The notes under the pieces are model-generated. The model made no database searches and had not been told where the DNA came from. It saw only the letters and a program-made list of their open reading frames with translations. A stretch of DNA of 64,000 nt from Clostridia bacterium (GTDB lineage Bacteria; Bacillota_A; Clostridia; Christensenellales; Aristaeellaceae). A program made the position numbers and the translations under genes. The number at the start of each line of letters is the position of its first letter. The first letter of the stretch is position 1. The stretch is from assembly GCA_017517815.1 (NCBI GenBank), contig JAFWYA010000056.1, forward strand, positions 25,079-89,078, in the 5' to 3' direction. Below, piece by piece: positions 24,589 to 32,343 of the stretch.

Positions 24589-26736
24589 TTATTCAACCAC
24601 TTTCCATGCACTGACGATACTGTGATAATCGCCCTTCATCGAGCATTCAAAGCCATAGTTCATCAGAACCTCGCCCGTCATGCGGCGGCCGTCTTCACAT
24701 TCATACACCGCATCGGCAATCAGCCCGCGCATACGGAAATGCGGCATGGGCAGATCCCAGCAGCGCATGCCGTGGGAGAACGCAAACACGGTGAAAGCCT
24801 TGCGGTCACGGCGCACATATTCGAACACCGCATAGGGATTTTCTGTCGCAGAAGCCAGCGTGTAGACATAGCTGTTTTGCAGATCGGCGCGGCGCTGCTT
24901 GAACTCAGCAATGCCGACCTTCAGCTGCTGCTTGGTCTCCTCGTTTGCCGTGAGCAAGTTGATGCCAATGCCCATCGATCCTGTCATGCCCCAGCGAATA
25001 CGGAAATCCAGCGGTGTTTTGCGCATGTGGATGTGATGCATTTCAGGCGCAATCGTACCTGCGCCGCCTGCTGTTTTGGGAATGAACAGCGTGGTGAAGC
25101 CCTCGTGCAGCACCATCACGTCCACCGGGTCGGCATTGTCAGAACGGTTGATGCGATCGGCATAGGGCACCATGCCAAAATCGCTGCGTCCGCCGCCAGA
25201 GGCGCAGTTTTCCAGCAGCAGATCAGGATACTTCTCGTTCATATGCTGCCAGATTTTTTCGATATTCTGAATATAGCGGATGGACAGGCTCTGCTGATCC
25301 TCCAGCGCAGCATCGGGCCAACCGCTTTCGGTGACGTAGCGGTTCATGTCCCATTTGAGGTAATCCAGTTCATATTCCTCAATCACGCGATCCAGCTGTT
25401 CGATGGCCCAGTCGCGCACGTCGTCGCGCGCCATATTCAGGATCAGCTGGCTGCGCTGCAGCGTTGCTTCGCGCTTTGGATCACGGATGACCCAGTCCGG
25501 ATGAGCACGGTAGAGATCACTGTCGGGGTTGACCATTTCCGGCTCCACCCACAGGCCAAACAGCATGCCCTTTTCATGGCAGGCACGTGCAATGGGCGCA
25601 AGGCCATTGGGGAAGCGTGCGGTGTCATGCACCCAGTCGCCCAGCCCGGCTTTTTCATCCACACGGCCGGGCATCCAGCCATCGTCGATCACAAACAGCT
25701 CCACACCCAGCCTGGCGCATTCTTCCAGCAGGCCCGTGCAGTTCTGCTCATCCACGCGGAACTCATACGGATACCACGAATTGTAAATCACAGGGCGTTC
25801 AGCAGCCGCTTTGTTGATCTTTTTGCCGCGCGGCAGCAGGTAATCATACTGCCAGTCGTACAGCGTTTCAGACATATGGTCAAAACCGCAGGCAGAGAAG
25901 CCGCCGGTGAACATGGGCGTAGTCATGCTTTCGCCGGGTTTGAGATTCCAGCGGCTGTCGAAATGGTTGACGCCGCCGGTAACCGATACGTTTTTGCCAT
26001 ACTGGCGTTCCACATTGATGGTGAAGTCGCCGCTCCAGTGAAGCAGGCCGTAATAGACCTCGCCTGTCTGCTGCGTGGACTTTCCCTTTTCATCCAGCGC
26101 AAAGAAGGGCGTCTGCTGGGCGCCTTCACAGGTGAGGCGGTCATTTTGCAGCACAGTACGCGCCTGCGTCAGCATCAGCTGATTTTTGCCGTACTCAGCG
26201 CCCCAGCTGCCGGCCATGTGCGTCAGCCGCCAGTCCAAACCGCGCGGCAGATGCCACGTTGCGCTCTTGATGGCCTGCAGTTCGATAGGCGCATCGGTGG
26301 GATTTTTCACCACAATCCAACGGCCCAGCAGCGGCAAGTCGCCCCAGCCGCGATAATGCAGTTCCACTTCAAAAGGATAGTCGCTGTCCTTTGCCCATAC
26401 CGTCAGCTCATTATCAGCGATCTCATGGCGCTGATAACGCAGACGCACGCCGCGGCTGCCGTCGGCATGGCGCGGCCAGATGACCGCTTCGGTAAAATCA
26501 CCCGGTTCATGGGTAGGCAATTCAAAATCCTCAAATCTGAGCGAGCCCGTGCCGCGCAGACGCTCAGAGGGCAGCAGCTTTTCAGCTGCGATGGGCATAA
26601 GGCTTTCGTCATCTTTGAGCGCACGGCCCCAGTACAGGTGCAGCATACGCCCATCCTGCGCCACGCCGAAGGCATAGGACATCTCAGAAGTCTTTAAATG
26701 AAAGAAATGACCGGTTTCGCAATAGGTGATTCTCAT
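24589..26736 (-). CDS. Alpha-galactosidase, GH36
   Basis: 715 residues from the ATG at 26736, which has GGGGAGG 7 bp upstream. Full GH36 layout: N-terminal beta-supersandwich (1-300), TIM-barrel with nucleophile Asp463 in LDYLKWDMNRYVTE, ENCASGGGRSDFGM at 509-522 and acid/base Asp533 in RSDNADP, then a C-terminal beta domain. No signal peptide, so it would cleave imported alpha-galactosides such as raffinose-type or galactomannan oligosaccharides. Own promoter at 26789-26817. It shares a terminator with NamZ. Confidence 0.94.
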   Translation of the reverse strand: MRITYCETGHFFHLKTSEMSYAFGVAQDGRMLHLYWGRALKDDESLMPIAAEKLLPSERLRGTGSLRFEDFELPTHEPGDFTEAVIWPRHADGSRGVRLRYQRHEIADNELTVWAKDSDYPFEVELHYRGWGDLPLLGRWIVVKNPTDAPIELQAIKSATWHLPRGLDWRLTHMAGSWGAEYGKNQLMLTQARTVLQNDRLTCEGAQQTPFFALDEKGKSTQQTGEVYYGLLHWSGDFTINVERQYGKNVSVTGGVNHFDSRWNLKPGESMTTPMFTGGFSACGFDHMSETLYDWQYDYLLPRGKKINKAAAERPVIYNSWYPYEFRVDEQNCTGLLEECARLGVELFVIDDGWMPGRVDEKAGLGDWVHDTARFPNGLAPIARACHEKGMLFGLWVEPEMVNPDSDLYRAHPDWVIRDPKREATLQRSQLILNMARDDVRDWAIEQLDRVIEEYELDYLKWDMNRYVTESGWPDAALEDQQSLSIRYIQNIEKIWQHMNEKYPDLLLENCASGGGRSDFGMVPYADRINRSDNADPVDVMVLHEGFTTLFIPKTAGGAGTIAPEMHHIHMRKTPLDFRIRWGMTGSMGIGINLLTANEETKQQLKVGIAEFKQRRADLQNSYVYTLASATENPYAVFEYVRRDRKAFTVFAFSHGMRCWDLPMPHFRMRGLIADAVYECEDGRRMTGEVLMNYGFECSMKGDYHSIVSAWKVVE

Positions 26737-26788
26737 GGTTTTACCTCCCCAGAGCCTGTCAGCCATATGGATTTGTATTGTTGTGATT

Positions 26789-26817
26789 ATCTTACCACGG
26801 CACCTGGACTGTGACAA
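26789..26817 (-). promoter_or_regulatory. Sigma-A promoter of the alpha-galactosidase gene
   Basis: Minus-strand TTGTCA-17-TAAGAT, about 50 bp before the start codon. Confidence 0.75.
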
Positions 26818-26859
26818 TTCGAAAACAAACGGAAAAGTCCCCGATTTTTTGATGAAAAA

Positions 26860-26879
26860 AGGCCGGCGATCGCCGGCCT
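26860..26879 (-). terminator. Intrinsic terminator of the DUF1836 gene
   Basis: A perfect 20-bp palindrome (AGGCCGGCGATCGCCGGCCT) followed by T residues on the minus strand. Confidence 0.88.
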
Positions 26880-26891
26880 GAAATAATAGCA

Positions 26892-27425
26892 TTATGAATG
26901 AAGATTATCTTCGTCCTGCCGACGAAGCTCCGAAAAGAGAGCATTGAGGTACACCTTGTGCGCAACGGTAATGATGGTATTGCGCAGCATGATTTTTTCG
27001 TCCGTTTCTTCCACACCGATGACAGCAATGTCATTTTTGAGTCCAAACACAAACTCCAGCACGTTTTCCAGTTCGCTGCAGAAGTAATCGTAGGCGACCT
27101 GTTCGGAATAGCTTGCCTTCTGTATGCGCACAGTCAACCCGATATCCTCCATCGACAGCGCCGTTTTGATCACTGCGATGTACATCAGATAAGCGATCTG
27201 GCTGCGGCTGTACTGCTTGCGGATGGGCTTGTCCACCAGCCCTTTTTTGACATAATTGCTGATCATGCTGGAAGTGATCTCCACGCCCGCCAGCGCCGAA
27301 AGCTGATCGCTGATGTACTTGGTCGCCTGTTCCAGATACAGTCCCATTGCAGGCAGCTGGTCATATCTGGGCAGGCGGAAGTTTTCGACGCAGCGGCTGA
27401 CGCGTTGTTTGACGCATATGTCCAT
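26892..27425 (-). CDS. DUF1836 family protein (MerR-like putative regulator)
   Basis: 177 residues from the ATG at 27425 (GGAGG 8 bp upstream; begins MDICVKQRVSRCVENFRLPR). The family signature is present: YDQLPAMGLYLEQATKYISDQ, then SSMISNYVKKGLVDKPIRKQYSRSQIAYLM, which resembles a MerR-type winged helix that recognises DNA. DUF1836 proteins are common in Clostridia and Bacilli and of unknown function, sometimes linked to BS_ykrK-like regulators. It is divergent from a DegV-type gene. Confidence 0.85.
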   Translation of the reverse strand: MDICVKQRVSRCVENFRLPRYDQLPAMGLYLEQATKYISDQLSALAGVEITSSMISNYVKKGLVDKPIRKQYSRSQIAYLMYIAVIKTALSMEDIGLTVRIQKASYSEQVAYDYFCSELENVLEFVFGLKNDIAVIGVEETDEKIMLRNTIITVAHKVYLNALFSELRRQDEDNLHS

Positions 27426-27505
27426 GTTTCTCGCCTCCAGCAAATAGTATAGCCCGAACCCTGTCAAAAGTCAATCAAACGCCATTAACGGTTTTTGAAA
27501 AACCC

Positions 27506-27534
27506 TTGACGGGATATAACGAACAGTGTAGAAT
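27506..27534 (+). promoter_or_regulatory. Sigma-A promoter of the degV-like gene
   Basis: TTGACG-17-TAGAAT, 30 bp before the GAGGTG ribosome site. Confidence 0.75.
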
Positions 27535-27578
27535 GGGAAGAGCTGACTGCCAGCAATTGTTTTTTGAGGTGTAGTGCT

Positions 27579-28415
27579 ATGCAGTATCAAATTGTTGCCG
27601 ATTCTTCCTCCAATCTTTTTCATCTGGAGGACGTTTCCTATGCTCATGTTCCCATGAAGCTCATCACTTCTGAAAAGGAATATGTTGACGAGCCTGGCCT
27701 GAATCTGGAAGAACTGGTCTGCGCGCTTGAAAAGCTGACCACCCCTACCGGCTCCTCCTGCCCCAACAGCCAGGAATGGCTGGATGCCTTTGGCGATGCC
27801 GACGGTGTGTTTGGCGTGACCATCACCAGCAACCTTTCAGGCTGCCATTCCGCCGCCTCGGTTGCTGCCGATGACTACCGCGCCCAGAAGCCCGATGCAA
27901 AAGTCTGCATTCTGGACTCGCTGTCCACCGGCCCGGAAATGAAGCTGATCGTCGAAAAGCTGCGTGAACGCATCTTGAGCGGCGACATATTTGAGCAGAT
28001 CGAGCAGACTGTACGCAATTACATGAAGCACACTCATCTGCTGTTTACGCTGCAGTCGCTCAACAACCTGGCACGCAATGGCCGCGTAAGCCCTGCCGTG
28101 GCTAAAATTGCAACCGTGCTTCGCATTTGCATCATGGGCCGCGCCAGCGATGTGGGCACCCTCGAACCCCTACAGAAGTGCCGCGGTGAAAAACGCGCGC
28201 TGATCGCTCTGGTGGATAAAATGAAGGAGCTTGGCTTCAAGGGCGGCAAGGTGCGCATTGACCACTGCCTCAACCTGGAAGGTGCCCGTCAGCTCAAGGA
28301 TATGATTCTGTCCCATTTCCCCTCCGCCGACATCATCATTGACGAGTGCCGTGCGCTATGCAGCTTCTACGCCGAACGCGGCGGACTGCTGGTGGGCTTT
28401 GAGGATGGGATGTAA
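27579..28415 (+). CDS. DegV family fatty acid-binding protein (FakB-like)
   Basis: 278 residues starting MQYQIVADSSSNLF. DegV/FakB features: the N-terminal DSSSN loop, TPTGSSCPNSQEW near 60, GVTITSNLSGCHSAA near 85 and a central helix SLNNLARNGRVSPAVA. FakB proteins bind a fatty acid and present it to the kinase FakA for phosphorylation; no fakA is nearby, so the partner must be elsewhere. ATG at 27579 with GAGGTG 7 bp before it. Monocistronic, between its own promoter and terminator, and the last gene before the inserted element. Confidence 0.9.
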   Translation: MQYQIVADSSSNLFHLEDVSYAHVPMKLITSEKEYVDEPGLNLEELVCALEKLTTPTGSSCPNSQEWLDAFGDADGVFGVTITSNLSGCHSAASVAADDYRAQKPDAKVCILDSLSTGPEMKLIVEKLRERILSGDIFEQIEQTVRNYMKHTHLLFTLQSLNNLARNGRVSPAVAKIATVLRICIMGRASDVGTLEPLQKCRGEKRALIALVDKMKELGFKGGKVRIDHCLNLEGARQLKDMILSHFPSADIIIDECRALCSFYAERGGLLVGFEDGM

Positions 28416-28419
28416 ATTG

Positions 28420-28451
28420 AAAACACCGTGACTTTGTTCACGGTGTTTTTT
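28420..28451 (+). terminator. Intrinsic terminator of the degV-like gene
   Basis: ACACCGTGA pairs with TCACGGTGT around CTTTGT, followed by six T residues. Confidence 0.9.
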
Positions 28452-28504
28452 CGTTGATTTTTCTATATCAGCATGTGAAAAAGTTCGCCTTCTGCTTGAG
28501 TTGC

Positions 28505-28534
28505 AAAAAGCCTCTGACTTTCGTCAGAGGCTTT
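28505..28534 (-). terminator. Terminator hairpin at the left junction (original tRNA-Leu terminator)
   Basis: AAAGCCTCTGAC pairs with GTCAGAGGCTTT around TTTC. On the minus strand it is followed by T residues. It lies directly outside the left attachment repeat, where the tRNA transcript would have ended before the insertion. Confidence 0.7.
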
Positions 28535-28563
28535 CCTCGGTGGTGCCGGCGGTGGGACTTGAA
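28528..28563. repeat. attL, left attachment repeat
   Basis: 36 bp identical to 39178-39213, including GGTGCCGGCGGTGGGACTTG from the tRNA-Leu 3' end. Only the last part of the tRNA is present here, so this copy is not a functional tRNA. Confidence 0.92.
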
Positions 28564-28680
28564 TTAACCACGCCATATAAAACACAGCAAAACACCCTAA
28601 AACGGAAACACTTGAAATGCATACATTTCAACTCTTTCACATACATTTTAATCAATGCAAAAAAGCCCATGTAAATCATC

Positions 28681-28701
28681 ATTGTGGTACTTATTGTGGT
28701 A
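28681..28701 (+). repeat. Paired ATTGTGGTA boxes, left end (integrase arm sites?)
   Basis: ATTGTGGTA at 28681-28689 and 28693-28701, 12 bp apart, 118 bp inside attL. The same pair with the same spacing and orientation occurs at the right end (39108-39128). This is the pattern expected for arm-type binding sites of a tyrosine integrase. Confidence 0.65.
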
Positions 28702-29585
28702 TAAAATCTGTACACCAGCAGGAACCAATTTCATTTTATTAATGTGGAACATGTCCAAAAGGGTCAAAAGTCTGTTTTTGTTGTATAACAACAATTTGCA
28801 CAACCCCAAAACCCTTTCCAAAAGATGGCCAAAAGCACAGAAAGCTTTCCAGTATGCAACGCCGGTTCGCCACAATACAAATCAAATCTGTTTTTTCACA
28901 TGTGGGGATAATTAAGTTCCGCCTCTCAACAGAAGAACGTCAAAGCTTTGGCGGCACTGTGTACCATGCGCAGTACTATGAATACCCGCATATGTGTTCA
29001 CATCGAAACAGCTTTCATTGCATCTGTTCGAAGTCGCCTGCAAGAAGTCCCTTTTGCCGCACCCAGCAAAACCAGGCTCTGAATTGCTGATCCCCCCTCC
29101 GCCAACACCATCCGCCCTCAGGCGATGCCGGCCAATCAGATCCATCATGGACAGAAAGCGCAACATGGCTATGCCGTTTTTTATTTTGGAAAATCTGCTT
29201 TTTTTCACAGAGGGACCCATTTTGCGTCCCCCCCGGCAGGGCGTGCAAAAACGTGCGTGTTTAACACACCTTATCAAATAACGCTTCCTATGTTTTTCCA
29301 GTGAAACAAGCATGCACACTTCTGCACGCCGCAACAAAAATAAAGCCTTCAAAACAAGGGGGGCAGGGGATGTGCAAACGCCTGCGATAACTATATATAC
29401 AGTGTGCTGACGTCATCAAGGGGTACAAACTCCTCCTGTCCCCCCGCCCTCCGTGTTCCGGGGATGGGTACCATCATACACAAAGAAAAAAGAAACACGA
29501 CTTGTCATGGACATACATACAAGTTGAAGAAATGTAACGCTTCGATATGGACACGTTCTCGATACGCAGATGCAATATTCCTCGA

Positions 29586-29659
29586 ATAAAAAAGGCACCA
29601 CGACGCCACTAATCATCGTAGTGCTGGACAGTAAAGGCAAGTAGTCAAAGCCTTCCTGC
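29586..29659 (-). ncRNA. Candidate small RNA C of the element
   Basis: On the minus strand a promoter TTGACT-18-TAAGAT (29666-29695) is followed within 35 bp by a 9-bp stem hairpin (GCACTACGA with TCGTGGTGC, 12-nt loop) and TTTTTT. The predicted transcript is about 74 nt. A reading frame crossing it continues beyond the terminator with no protein-like pattern, so I favour RNA. Unrelated in sequence to RNAs A and B. It could also encode a very short peptide. Confidence 0.4.
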
Positions 29660-29998
29660 GCTCCTATCTTAACATAAAAAGCAATGGCCAGTCAATGGAA
29701 AGCCGGCACAGGTATCCGTTTGCACACCCATAACATTGCATTCAATTGACATCCTGGGCAATCCACGCACATGCACTGCTTTATTTTTTTACTTTCCTGG
29801 TAATCTCTGCCGATCACATCAGCAACGTTTTCCCAATTCGCCGGGTAACAAAAACTCCTTTCCCATCAAAAGCAGAGACTGTGCGGGTATTTCGTCCACA
29901 GTTCCCGAAGCAAAGAAGCTATATCCCCGGTCAGCACAACTATATTTGTTTACTGTCGAGGAATGTATTTGCTGCATCATACTTTCTCAAAAAGCGCA

Positions 29999-30282
29999 AT
30001 AAAAAACTCCGCCCTTCAACCTACCGTCCAGACAGATGAACCGTCCGTTGCCTTAGGAGGCGGAGTATGTACAGGACACAAACCGCTGTTCGAACCAGAG
30101 GACTTCACCGCCCCGTTACCGCTGCGGGATAGGCCGCATCTGGCAGTGGAAAGCATCCTGCAAATAGTCCCGGTCTACACGGCTCTACTTGCCTATCGGC
30201 GAGGACTTGCAGGTTACGCAAACGCCTCATGCCGGTACCAGCCTTGGGCACAACGTCCAGAACGAAAATGCTTCTCCCTGCA
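29999..30282 (-). ncRNA. Candidate structured RNA A of the element
   Basis: A minus-strand unit of about 284 nt with its own promoter (30288-30316) and an intrinsic terminator: ACTCCGCC (30059-30066) pairs with GGCGGAGT (30006-30013), followed by TTTTT. The first 73 nt (30281-30209) form a domain closed by TTGCAGG/CCTGCAA, with an inner hairpin GCTG-GTAC-CGGC. The same domain heads RNA B. The 3' part contains CTGGTTCGAACAG, a small T-arm-like hairpin. Transcription start is estimated from the minus-10 position. Not a class I recognise. Confidence 0.65.
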
Positions 30283-30287
30283 AAACC

Positions 30288-30316
30288 ATTGTAACCGATC
30301 AGGGGCAAATTTTCAA
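30288..30316 (-). promoter_or_regulatory. Sigma-A promoter of candidate RNA A
   Basis: Minus-strand TTGAAA-17-TACAAT, ending 6-7 bp before the start of the conserved RNA domain. Confidence 0.7.
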
Positions 30317-30355
30317 CACTACCTGCTAAGATTTCAAATATGGTTTCGGGAAGAA

Positions 30356-30517
30356 ATAAAAACAGAGCTGGTATCTGCCGACCCCGTATCCCTCGGTCAC
30401 GAACCGGGGCCGGAAGTCGGAAGCGCACCAGCTCCCGTGCCGCAGGTTACGCAAACTCCTTATGCTGAGCGCTCAGCCCTTGGGGAACGTCCGAAACGCA
30501 AATGCTTCTCCCTGCAA
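30356..30517 (-). ncRNA. Candidate structured RNA B of the element
   Basis: A unit of about 162 nt with a near-consensus promoter 5 bp upstream and an intrinsic terminator: GAGCTGGT (30427-30434) pairs with ACCAGCTC (30365-30372), followed by TGTTTTTATTT. Its first 74 nt (30515-30442) match those of RNA A at about four of five positions, both starting TTGCAGGGAGAAGCATTT and ending GTTTGCGTAACCTGC. The inner hairpin reads GCTGA-GCGC-TCAGC where RNA A has GCTG-GTAC-CGGC, so pairing is kept while the bases differ. The 3' halves of A and B are unrelated. Confidence 0.68.
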
Positions 30518-30522
30518 GGATT

Positions 30523-30551
30523 ATTATAGGGCAAGCCAGGCAAAGCGTCAA
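30523..30551 (-). promoter_or_regulatory. Sigma-A promoter of candidate RNA B
   Basis: Minus-strand TTGACG-17-TATAAT, one mismatch from consensus and the correct spacing; the conserved RNA domain begins directly after it. Confidence 0.82.
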
Positions 30552-30671
30552 CCAGTTTGAAGGCAAAGAAAAAGCAGGCCGAGGCCTGCTGATATGGAAT
30601 CCGGTGGAGCGACACTCCCGCATCTCCAACAAGGGCGACGGCTGCCCGTTCCTCCCTCAAATTCCGTTGTA

Positions 30672-30953
30672 TTACTTTGCCGGAACAAATTCAAGTTTGA
30701 TCTGCATGCCCATTCCTTCCGCCAATCTGCGCAGCGTACGCAAAGAGGGATTCGCGCTGCCGTTTTCCAGCTTGCTGATATCTGCCTGAGCAATGCCCGT
30801 TTTATCGGCAAGCTGTTTCTGCGTCAGGCCGCTGGCCTTGCGGGCGTCGATCATAGCCTGAATGATAGAGAACTCAGGATCGAGTGCATCATATTCAGCC
30901 TTAAAAGCAGGATCTTTCATCTTCTGGGAAAGATAGTCGTTGAAATTACTCAT
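30672..30953 (-). CDS. HigA-type antitoxin, XRE family
   Basis: 93 residues. The helix-turn-helix lies at 40-75 (ARKASGLTQKQLADKTGIAQADISKLENGSANPSLRTLRRLAEG). Its ATG overlaps the stop of the upstream toxin by 4 bp, so translation is coupled and the order is toxin then antitoxin, as in higBA. It would neutralise the toxin and repress the shared promoter at 31341-31369. Confidence 0.9.
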   Translation of the reverse strand: MSNFNDYLSQKMKDPAFKAEYDALDPEFSIIQAMIDARKASGLTQKQLADKTGIAQADISKLENGSANPSLRTLRRLAEGMGMQIKLEFVPAK

Positions 30954-31309
30954 TTCTGGTTCTCCTTTCGGTTGGTGTACTCTTTGCGGTAGGCTTTGGC
31001 CTTTTCGATCTCGCCGGGCGGGGTTTTCTGCGTCTTTTTTATGAAACCGTTGGTAAGGATGATCTTACGCCCGACAAAGAAGAAATACAGCACGCGGGAA
31101 ATATCAGAGCCAACTTGGGCGCGAAGTTCAAAGATCCCATCATCCAAATGTTCTGAATAAGGCATCCGGAGAGCGGTTCCATTTTTCTGCAGAAGCTCAA
31201 TGGTTCGGATCATCTTTGCCTGCATTTTCAGGTCAAGCCCTTCTAAAAACTTCTTTGCAGGTTCCTCTCCGTTGGGCAGATCGTAGAAAATCACTTCAAA
31301 CTCCTGCAT
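30950..31309 (-). CDS. HigB/RelE-type toxin (phage Gp49-like)
   Basis: 119 residues from the ATG at 31309 (first residues MQEFEVIFYDLPNGEEPAKK). The family's core is present: LKMQAKMIRTIELLQKNG, SEHLDDGIFELRAQVGSDISRVLYFF and a lysine-rich tail (FIKKTQKTPPGEIEKAKAYRKEY). Such toxins cleave mRNA on the ribosome. The longer frame to 31336 would start upstream of the predicted transcription start, so the internal ATG with AAGGCGG before it is preferred. Confidence 0.88.
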   Translation of the reverse strand: MQEFEVIFYDLPNGEEPAKKFLEGLDLKMQAKMIRTIELLQKNGTALRMPYSEHLDDGIFELRAQVGSDISRVLYFFFVGRKIILTNGFIKKTQKTPPGEIEKAKAYRKEYTNRKENQK

Positions 31310-31340
31310 AGTATACCGCCTTTCGTGCTGCTTCATGCAT

Positions 31341-31369
31341 ATTATATGGGATTTATCCTATATTGTCAA
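31341..31369 (-). promoter_or_regulatory. Consensus promoter with palindromic operator for the toxin-antitoxin pair
   Basis: Minus-strand TTGACA-17-TATAAT, identical to the sigma-A consensus. The spacer carries GGAT-TT-ATCC (31349-31358), with TAT/ATA outer flanks extending the dyad symmetry into the minus-10. Likely the antitoxin's autoregulatory site. Confidence 0.85.
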
Positions 31370-31442
31370 TCGAAAAAGCGGAGGGTAATACCTCCGCCTT
31401 ATTCCAGATCGACCACAGTGAGACCGGGCCGCAGTCCTTCAT
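31353..31442 (-). CDS. Possible 29-residue peptide upstream of the toxin-antitoxin pair
   Basis: ATG at 31442 with GGGAG 8 bp upstream; reads MKDCGPVSLWSIWNKAEVLP and ends in the HigBA promoter. A terminator hairpin (31373-31398) lies inside its last codons, so it may equally be an untranslated RNA. A weak promoter TTGACA-16-TATGTT is about 100 bp upstream. No family recognised. Confidence 0.25.
   Translation of the reverse strand: MKDCGPVSLWSIWNKAEVLPSAFSIDNIG
31373..31398 (-). terminator. Intrinsic terminator upstream of the toxin-antitoxin promoter
   Basis: GCGGAGG pairs with CCTCCGC around GTAATA; five T residues follow on the minus strand. It insulates higBA from the genes upstream. 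Confidence 0.75.
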
Positions 31443-31599
31443 ATGCTCAACTCCCGAATCAATAGAAAGCCCACCGGGTTGCGCATGCAAGCAGGGGCGT
31501 GGTGGGATCTGTTGGTTTTAACATACGCCTATCGTCGTTTTTGTCAAGCGAATTTGTAACAAAGACGCTTTCATTCACGCATCCGCCCGAACAGACGTT

Positions 31600-32316
31600 T
31601 CACTTCTTCACTTCTCCGTACCCTGAAAAACACACTTTATGTTCCTCTATCAACTGTTCGATTACCCTTTTGTTGATGTACTCAGCACCTCCAAACAAGG
31701 ATTTCCAACAGCATCCATCCCATCTGTGCAGTCGGAACATTTGATTGTTCAGAACATTGACCAGCTGATTATATTCCGAGCGTGCTTCGTCTGCTTTGGG
31801 GTCACAATCCCGATGACAGATCAGCAGCAACGCATAAAACTCCAGCACATATAAGCCAGCCATTGCCAAAAGCACGTTCTGCAGCGTTGCTGCTTTATAA
31901 TACGGCTTCTCTTTCCAGCGGGGGAAGTCACTTGAGCAGATTTCAGTACGTCTATGCTTCACCATGTTGTACAGCTTCCACCATTCCGGGCCCTTTGGGG
32001 CCGTCCACTCTTTCCAGGGCTGAAATTCTCCAAGTCCCTGCACCGTGACGGTTTCGTTCAGAATGCACGGAAAGGCGGAAACAATGGGGTGATAATACTC
32101 AGTGATATTTCCCGTGTTTTTGCCCAACAGCTCGCACAGTTGTTTTGCCAGCACATCCACTTCGCTGCACACAGCCTGATACAGGCGGTTGTACTCCACC
32201 GAAAAAGTGCCATAATTGTCCGGCTCAAAGGAAACATAGCGCTGCGTTGAAAGCAGGTCCTGTTCAAGCCCTTTAAAAAACTTCCAGTAATTCAACACGA
32301 AAGCATTTGCATCCAT
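31600..32316 (-). CDS. Uncharacterised protein of the element, possibly HEPN-like
   Basis: 238 residues from the ATG at 32316 (AAGGAGAG upstream). Mostly alpha-helical, with EVDVLAKQLCELLGK near residue 55 and GPEWWKLYNMVKHRRTEIC near 115. The Trp-Trp-x-x-Tyr-Asn-x-x-Lys-His-x-Arg pattern recalls HEPN-fold proteins of abortive-infection and restriction systems, but the usual Arg-x4-6-His site is not clear. No signal peptide or membrane segment. It follows the ribbon-helix-helix gene on the same strand. A phage-defence role is a guess from location. Confidence 0.6.
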   Translation of the reverse strand: MDANAFVLNYWKFFKGLEQDLLSTQRYVSFEPDNYGTFSVEYNRLYQAVCSEVDVLAKQLCELLGKNTGNITEYYHPIVSAFPCILNETVTVQGLGEFQPWKEWTAPKGPEWWKLYNMVKHRRTEICSSDFPRWKEKPYYKAATLQNVLLAMAGLYVLEFYALLLICHRDCDPKADEARSEYNQLVNVLNNQMFRLHRWDGCCWKSLFGGAEYINKRVIEQLIEEHKVCFSGYGEVKK

Positions 32317-32343
32317 TTCGAGCTCTCCTTCATCACGCAATTG

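Larger units (their letters stand above)
28564..30671. other. 2.1-kb stretch of the element without convincing protein genes
   Basis: All open frames here are short, lack good ribosome sites or overlap in several frames. Base composition is mixed, with C-rich runs near 29089-29105 and 29227-29240. Three minus-strand units with promoter and terminator are visible at its right half (29586-29659, 29999-30282, 30356-30517). The left part (28702-29585) shows no feature I can name; a TTGATG-18-TATAGT promoter-like pair on the minus strand near 29390-29420 is the only hint of transcription. Confidence 0.6.

Noticed and set aside
28912..29352. 146-codon frame in the gene-poor part of the element
   Set aside because: No ribosome site, unusual composition, overlaps other frames equally well; no domain recognised.
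29416..29640. 74-codon frame across candidate RNA C
   Set aside because: A strong terminator interrupts it after about 15 codons, and the rest is low-complexity.
30105..30428. 107-codon frame over candidate RNA A
   Set aside because: Starts inside the terminator region of RNA B, has no ribosome site, and the frame is not preserved in the second copy of the repeat.
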